A DNA stretch of 64,000 nucleotides, from contig DASRAJ010000112.1 in NCBI GenBank assembly GCA_035638255.1, forward strand, positions 34,773 to 98,772, in the 5' to 3' direction. This document shows, piece after piece, positions 60,193 to 64,000 of this stretch. The notes below the pieces were generated by a model. The model did no database searches and had not been told where the DNA came from. It saw only the letters and a program-made list of their open reading frames with translations. How positions within the stretch are numbered: position 1 is the stretch's first letter; each line of letters opens with the position of its first letter. This stretch comes from DASRAJ01 sp035638255 (GTDB lineage Bacteria > Bacteroidota > Bacteroidia > Chitinophagales > UBA10324). The position numbers and the translations under genes were made by a program.

Positions 60193-60975
60193 ATGAGAGC
60201 AATATGGTCAGGTGCCATCGGTTTCGGACTGGTGAACATTCCCGTTAAACTTTACAGCGCAACACAAGGGAGCGAACTTAATTTGGATATGCTCGACAAA
60301 AAAGATCATGCAAAGATTCGGTTTAAGCGAGTCAATGAAACTACAGGGAAGGAAGTTCAATGGGGTGATATTATAAAAGCATACAAAGTGGATGACAAAT
60401 ATGTTGAACTGAGCGATAAGGATTTTGCAGCAGCGGCTCCTGCAAAAAGTAAAACGATCGAGATCGTGGAGTTCGTTAACCAGAGTGAAATTGATAGCAT
60501 CTATTATGAGGTGCCCTATTACCTGGAGCCAGAAAAATCAGGCGTGCGCGCCTATGCATTGCTGCGGGAAGCACTTGCAAAATCAGGGATGGTGGGAGTA
60601 TCCTCCTTTGTGATGCGAACCAAAGAATCGCTCGCCATTCTCAAGCCGATGGATGAAGTGATCGTACTGAACAGAATTCGTTTTGAGGAAGAAATCAGAA
60701 GCCATGAAGAATTGCACGTGCCTGAGAAGACGGAAGTAAAGCCCGCCGAATTAAAAATGGCGATGACACTCATTGACCAGCTCTCAGGAAAATTCGACAT
60801 CTCACAGTATAAGGATAATTACTCTGCACAACTGATGAAAGTGATTGAAGCGAAAGCCAAAGGTGTGAAACCGAAGGTGACGGAAATGAAAGTGGTGCAC
60901 AGCAAGTCTCAGGATTTGATGGAGCAGCTGAAAGCAAGCTTGGGTGAAGGGAAGAAGAAACGAAAAGCATCCTGA
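60193..60975 (+). CDS. ku: Ku protein (bacterial NHEJ)
   Basis: 260 residues, full length. Starts MRAIWSGAIGFGLVNIPVKL, the family hallmark; KRVNETTGKEVQWGDIIKAY, YYEVPYYLEPEKSGVRAYAL and a basic C-terminus. It forms a homodimeric ring that binds broken DNA ends and recruits LigD. It lies two bases before ligD. Confidence 0.97.
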   Translation: MRAIWSGAIGFGLVNIPVKLYSATQGSELNLDMLDKKDHAKIRFKRVNETTGKEVQWGDIIKAYKVDDKYVELSDKDFAAAAPAKSKTIEIVEFVNQSEIDSIYYEVPYYLEPEKSGVRAYALLREALAKSGMVGVSSFVMRTKESLAILKPMDEVIVLNRIRFEEEIRSHEELHVPEKTEVKPAELKMAMTLIDQLSGKFDISQYKDNYSAQLMKVIEAKAKGVKPKVTEMKVVHSKSQDLMEQLKASLGEGKKKRKAS

Positions 60976-60977
60976 TC

Positions 60978-63722
60978 GTGGCACTGACGCTCTATAAAAA
61001 GAAACGCGATTTCAAACAGACATCAGAGCCGGAGGGCAAAAAGAAATCTTCACGCGGCAAGCTCGCATTTGTAATCCAGCGTCACGATGCAACGAGACTA
61101 CATTATGATTTCCGGTTAGAAATGGATGGTGTTATGAAAAGCTGGGCCGTGCCGAAGGGTCCTTCACTCAATCCGAATGACAAGCGCCTTGCGATGATGG
61201 TGGAAGACCATCCTTACGATTACAAAAATTTTTACGGAACAATCCCCAAAGGAAATTACGGAGCAGGCGAAGTGGAAATCTGGGATGAAGGAACATACAC
61301 AGACATTCATGGCGATGATTCGCCACAGGCAGAAAAAAAATTACTCGCCGATTTGGAGAAGGGTGAAATCAAATTTATTCTTCACGGAAAAAATTTGAAG
61401 GGAGAATTTGTGCTGGTGAAAATTCGCGGTGGCAAGTATGGTGATAAAGGAAACCCCTGGCTGCTCATCAAGCATCGTGATCAATACTTCAAGCCTGAAT
61501 ACGATATCTCGAAAGTTCCATCACTGAAGGTAAACAACAGTAACATCTACGATAAGAAGAAGAAAAACTATGGAGCCACTGCGGCACCGAAAAAAAATGC
61601 TACCTCTTCAGCGTCTCCGCGAGGAAGCAGTGGATGGAGGCGCGGGATACAGAAGGCTGAAGATACGACGGTTATAAAGCAACAGTCAAAAAAAAACTTC
61701 ACGCAAGTCACAGGTAAGCCGCGTGTGAAGCTTGGTTATTACATCAAGCCGATGCTCGCCAAAGAAACCGACGAGGCCTTTGATGATGAAGGTTGGGTAT
61801 TTGAAGTGAAGTGGGATGGTTACCGGGCAGTCTCGGAGTTATTCAGCGGACAGGTGAATCTCTATTCCCGCAACGGACTTTCATTCAATGATGCTTATCC
61901 GCTTGTTGTTGAGCATCTGTCGAAGATGAAGGTTGATGCCGCTTTCGACGGCGAAATTGTTGCGCTTGATGAACATGGCGTTCCTTCATTTCAGTTGTTA
62001 CAGAAATATGGTGAGAACCCGAATGTGCCATTGGTTTATTACGTTTTTGATTTGATTCGATTGAACAAACGTGATATCACTCATTTGACTTTGAAAGAGC
62101 GGAAAGAGTTGTTGCGCAAATTGATAAAGAAAGATCCGGTTGTTCGATACAGCGATCATGTGGATGGGCACGGAATTGCCTTTTTCAAAACAGCGGTTGA
62201 TAGAAATCTCGAAGGAATTATTGCAAAGAAAAAAGACAGTACTTATCACATAGCCACTCGTACATCGGATTGGCTGAAGATTAAAAATCAACAAACAGAG
62301 GAAGCGGTTATCGTAGGATACACTGATCCGCGTAAGAGCAGAAAATACTTTGGGTCTCTTTTACTTGCCCACAATGTTGATGGTGAGTTGAAATACATTG
62401 GAAATGTCGGAACCGGTTTCGATGATAAGCTCTTGAGATCTCTCTATGAAGAGATGCAGCCATTGCGCGTTGATGCATCGCCGCTGAATGAGCGCGTGAA
62501 GACAGTATCACCATCGAATTGGATAAAGCCGAAACTTGTGGCCAATATTCGCTTCACAGAAAAAACAAAGGATGGTATTCTTCGGCAGCCGGTATTTCTT
62601 GGATTGAGAGTTGATAAATCAGCAAAAGAGGTGAGGGAGGATCCGGGGTATGAAGTGGAAACGCCAGTGACAGCAACAACTGAAAATGATTCCGAAGTGA
62701 AAAAGAAATCGTCTCGAAAAAATACATCCTCCGCCGTGTCTCCGCCGGAGAACTCTATGCGCAAGCGTGGGACACGGCGGGCGAAAGACACGGCGAGGGT
62801 GCCCATAGAGGAAAACAAAGCATTGATGAAGCTTGACGTTCCGTTCACCAACACGACCAAGATTTATTTCCCGAAGCAAAAAATCACCAAGGGCGATGTG
62901 ATTCAATATTATTTCAGGGTAGCACCGTACATCCTTCCGTATTTGAAAGATCGCCCCGAATCCATGAAGCGCACCCCGAATGGTATTGCTGACAAAGGAT
63001 TTTATCAGAAAGATGCGCCGGCAAATATTCCAAAGTGGATCAAGACTAAACCGATTTACTCGGGGTCGAACGATAAGAACATCAACTACATCATCTGCAA
63101 TGACGTGCGCACGCTCGTGTACATGGCAAACATGGGCTGCATAGAGCTGAACCCGTGGCATTCAACAATTCAAAAACCTGATTATCCTGACTATACGATC
63201 ATTGACATTGATCCTTCTGATGAAAATACATTTGAGCAGGTGATTGATTGTGCGCAGGTGATCAAAGAAATTCTGGATCGCATCAAGATTGACTGTTATT
63301 GCAAAACTTCCGGCGCATCCGGACTGCACATCTACATTCCGCTTGCGAAGAGATATAACTATGAACAAGCAACGATGTTCGCTGAAATGATCGCTCACAT
63401 CACGAACGATCAGCTTCCGGAAACAACAAGTCTCGAACGCTCCCTCGCCAAGCGCGGCAAGGATAAAATTTATGTTGACTACGGTCAGAACCGTCGTGGG
63501 CAAACAATCGCTGTAGCTTACAGCATGCGACCGGTTGAAGCAGCATCCATCTCCACCCCACTCGATTGGAAAGAAGTGAAGCACGGAATTCTGCCATCAG
63601 ACTTTACCCTTGAAACTATTTTTGACCGGCTGCAGAAGAAAGGTGATTTGTTTAAAGGAGTGATGGGAAAGGGCGTTGATATTTTGAAGGCGATAAAGAT
63701 GCTGGAGAAAATTTCGAAGTGA
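60978..63722 (+). CDS. ligD: ATP-dependent DNA ligase LigD, three domains
   Basis: 914 residues from GTG 60978. Order: 3'-phosphoesterase (about 28-165: RHDATRLHYDFRLEMDG, HPYDYKNFYGTIPKGNYG), ligase (about 255-580, nucleotidyl lysine K278 in EVKWDGYR, DGEIVAL, LEGIIAKKKDS), polymerase/primase (617-905: DIDPSDENTF, SGASGLHIYIPL). The domain order PE-Lig-Pol is one of the known ones; Pseudomonas has Lig and PE swapped. Two linkers (about 195-245 and 583-612) are Ser/Lys-rich and encoded by repeat DNA. With Ku it joins double-strand breaks. Confidence 0.97.
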   Translation: MALTLYKKKRDFKQTSEPEGKKKSSRGKLAFVIQRHDATRLHYDFRLEMDGVMKSWAVPKGPSLNPNDKRLAMMVEDHPYDYKNFYGTIPKGNYGAGEVEIWDEGTYTDIHGDDSPQAEKKLLADLEKGEIKFILHGKNLKGEFVLVKIRGGKYGDKGNPWLLIKHRDQYFKPEYDISKVPSLKVNNSNIYDKKKKNYGATAAPKKNATSSASPRGSSGWRRGIQKAEDTTVIKQQSKKNFTQVTGKPRVKLGYYIKPMLAKETDEAFDDEGWVFEVKWDGYRAVSELFSGQVNLYSRNGLSFNDAYPLVVEHLSKMKVDAAFDGEIVALDEHGVPSFQLLQKYGENPNVPLVYYVFDLIRLNKRDITHLTLKERKELLRKLIKKDPVVRYSDHVDGHGIAFFKTAVDRNLEGIIAKKKDSTYHIATRTSDWLKIKNQQTEEAVIVGYTDPRKSRKYFGSLLLAHNVDGELKYIGNVGTGFDDKLLRSLYEEMQPLRVDASPLNERVKTVSPSNWIKPKLVANIRFTEKTKDGILRQPVFLGLRVDKSAKEVREDPGYEVETPVTATTENDSEVKKKSSRKNTSSAVSPPENSMRKRGTRRAKDTARVPIEENKALMKLDVPFTNTTKIYFPKQKITKGDVIQYYFRVAPYILPYLKDRPESMKRTPNGIADKGFYQKDAPANIPKWIKTKPIYSGSNDKNINYIICNDVRTLVYMANMGCIELNPWHSTIQKPDYPDYTIIDIDPSDENTFEQVIDCAQVIKEILDRIKIDCYCKTSGASGLHIYIPLAKRYNYEQATMFAEMIAHITNDQLPETTSLERSLAKRGKDKIYVDYGQNRRGQTIAVAYSMRPVEAASISTPLDWKEVKHGILPSDFTLETIFDRLQKKGDLFKGVMGKGVDILKAIKMLEKISK
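62731..62780. repeat. Inverted repeat within the LigD linker
   Basis: ccgccgtgtc (62731-62740) and gacacggcgg (62771-62780) are perfect arms; gacacggcg recurs at 62787-62795. All in frame, encoding SPPENSMRKRGTRRAKDT. Confidence 0.75.
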
Positions 63723-63728
63723 TCTCTT

Positions 63729-63938
63729 TTATTCAATCATAAACTTCCCCATCACAATAATTTGTCTGTCTCTCTGAAGTTGAAAAAAGTATAAACCGCT
63801 GTTCAGATTTGTTCTTTCAATTTTTACCTGACCGGTTGTTATGTTGTCAATTGTTAGTAGTAATTGTCCCAGAGTATTATAAACCCGGATTTTGCAGTTG
63901 ACATTAGGTTTTAAGTGATAAGGGCAGTTGTACATCAC
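63729..63938 (-). pseudogene. T9SS type A sorting-domain fragment
   Basis: About 69 codons: CKIRVYNTLGQLLLTID, TNLNSGLYFFQLQRD and GKFMIE are a type A T9SS tail, but the frame is closed by a stop just upstream of GTG 63936-63938 and has no signal peptide. It is a detached end, probably from a protein lost or shifted out of frame beyond the window. Confidence 0.65.
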
Positions 63939-64000
63939 GAGTTAGTTTGAGCAAGCCATCCATCCAAGGTCGCTTTTGCCTTCTGACAGTCATTTTCAAT
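63935..64000 (-). CDS. C-terminal end of a gene entering from the right edge
   Basis: An open frame from the right edge encodes about 21 residues ending ATLDGWLAQTNS and stops at TGA 63935-63937, overlapping the start of the T9SS fragment. Too short to assign; it could be the same protein before a frameshift. Confidence 0.3.
   Translation of the reverse strand: MENDCQKAKATLDGWLAQTNS

Noticed and set aside
1..64000. tRNA, rRNA, CRISPR or insertion sequence
   Set aside because: None could be recognised by reading; small RNA genes would need a covariance search.

Overview
The window reads as chromosomal DNA of a member of the Bacteroidota, probably in or near the Chitinophagales/Sphingobacteriales (the rank is my inference). 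The evidence: several large secreted proteins end in type IX secretion (T9SS) sorting domains, one with a gliding-motility-associated (type B) tail; many starts sit a few bases after a TAnnTTTG -7 box, the Bacteroidota housekeeping promoter; and the intergenic spaces are full of short palindromes and word-like repeats of the sort common in this phylum. I see no rRNA, tRNA, CRISPR array, phage or insertion sequence.

Region 1-20 kb is housekeeping and cell envelope. It holds a DUF6891-like fragment, a class A beta-lactamase-like serine hydrolase, a propeller-like secreted protein, a MORN-type protein coupled to tRNA-dihydrouridine synthase, a CPBP protease, cdsA-psd for phospholipid synthesis, a DnaQ/GIY-YIG nuclease fusion, an MFS transporter, a soluble TPR hybrid histidine kinase, and a run of three SurA/PpiD-like periplasmic folding factors next to a MoxR ATPase.

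Region 20-38 kb holds rlmD, two modular T9SS adhesin-like proteins that share PKD/Ig-like modules, a small overlapping gene pair, an O-methyltransferase, a glucosaminidase-LysM protein, an epimerase, anmK, a type B T9SS protein, and grpE-dnaJ separated by a long hairpin.

Region 38-63.7 kb looks like a stress-survival island. It has a RES-Xre toxin-antitoxin pair, disordered hydrophilic proteins, a YciF-like ferritin-fold protein, a REC-PAS-histidine kinase, a YihY/lmo0937/CsbD/YtxH/holin-X membrane cluster, a single-domain response regulator followed by an NtrC-type sigma-54 activator, a DUF4142 lipoprotein, a GT4 glycosyltransferase with a debranching-type glycosidase, cupin, DUF2231, DUF6496, DUF421, pyrophosphatase, a frameshifted FAD oxidoreductase, a DUF2383 four-helix protein, and the two-gene NHEJ system ku-ligD. 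A plausible reading (inference) is one regulon for desiccation, osmotic or oxidative stress that links signalling, envelope reinforcement, compatible-sugar metabolism and double-strand break repair.

A second theme is repeat DNA entering genes: repeat words encode the hydrophobic core of two signal peptides, a GC-rich insert lies in the N-terminus of a third secreted protein, and inverted repeats encode LigD interdomain linkers.
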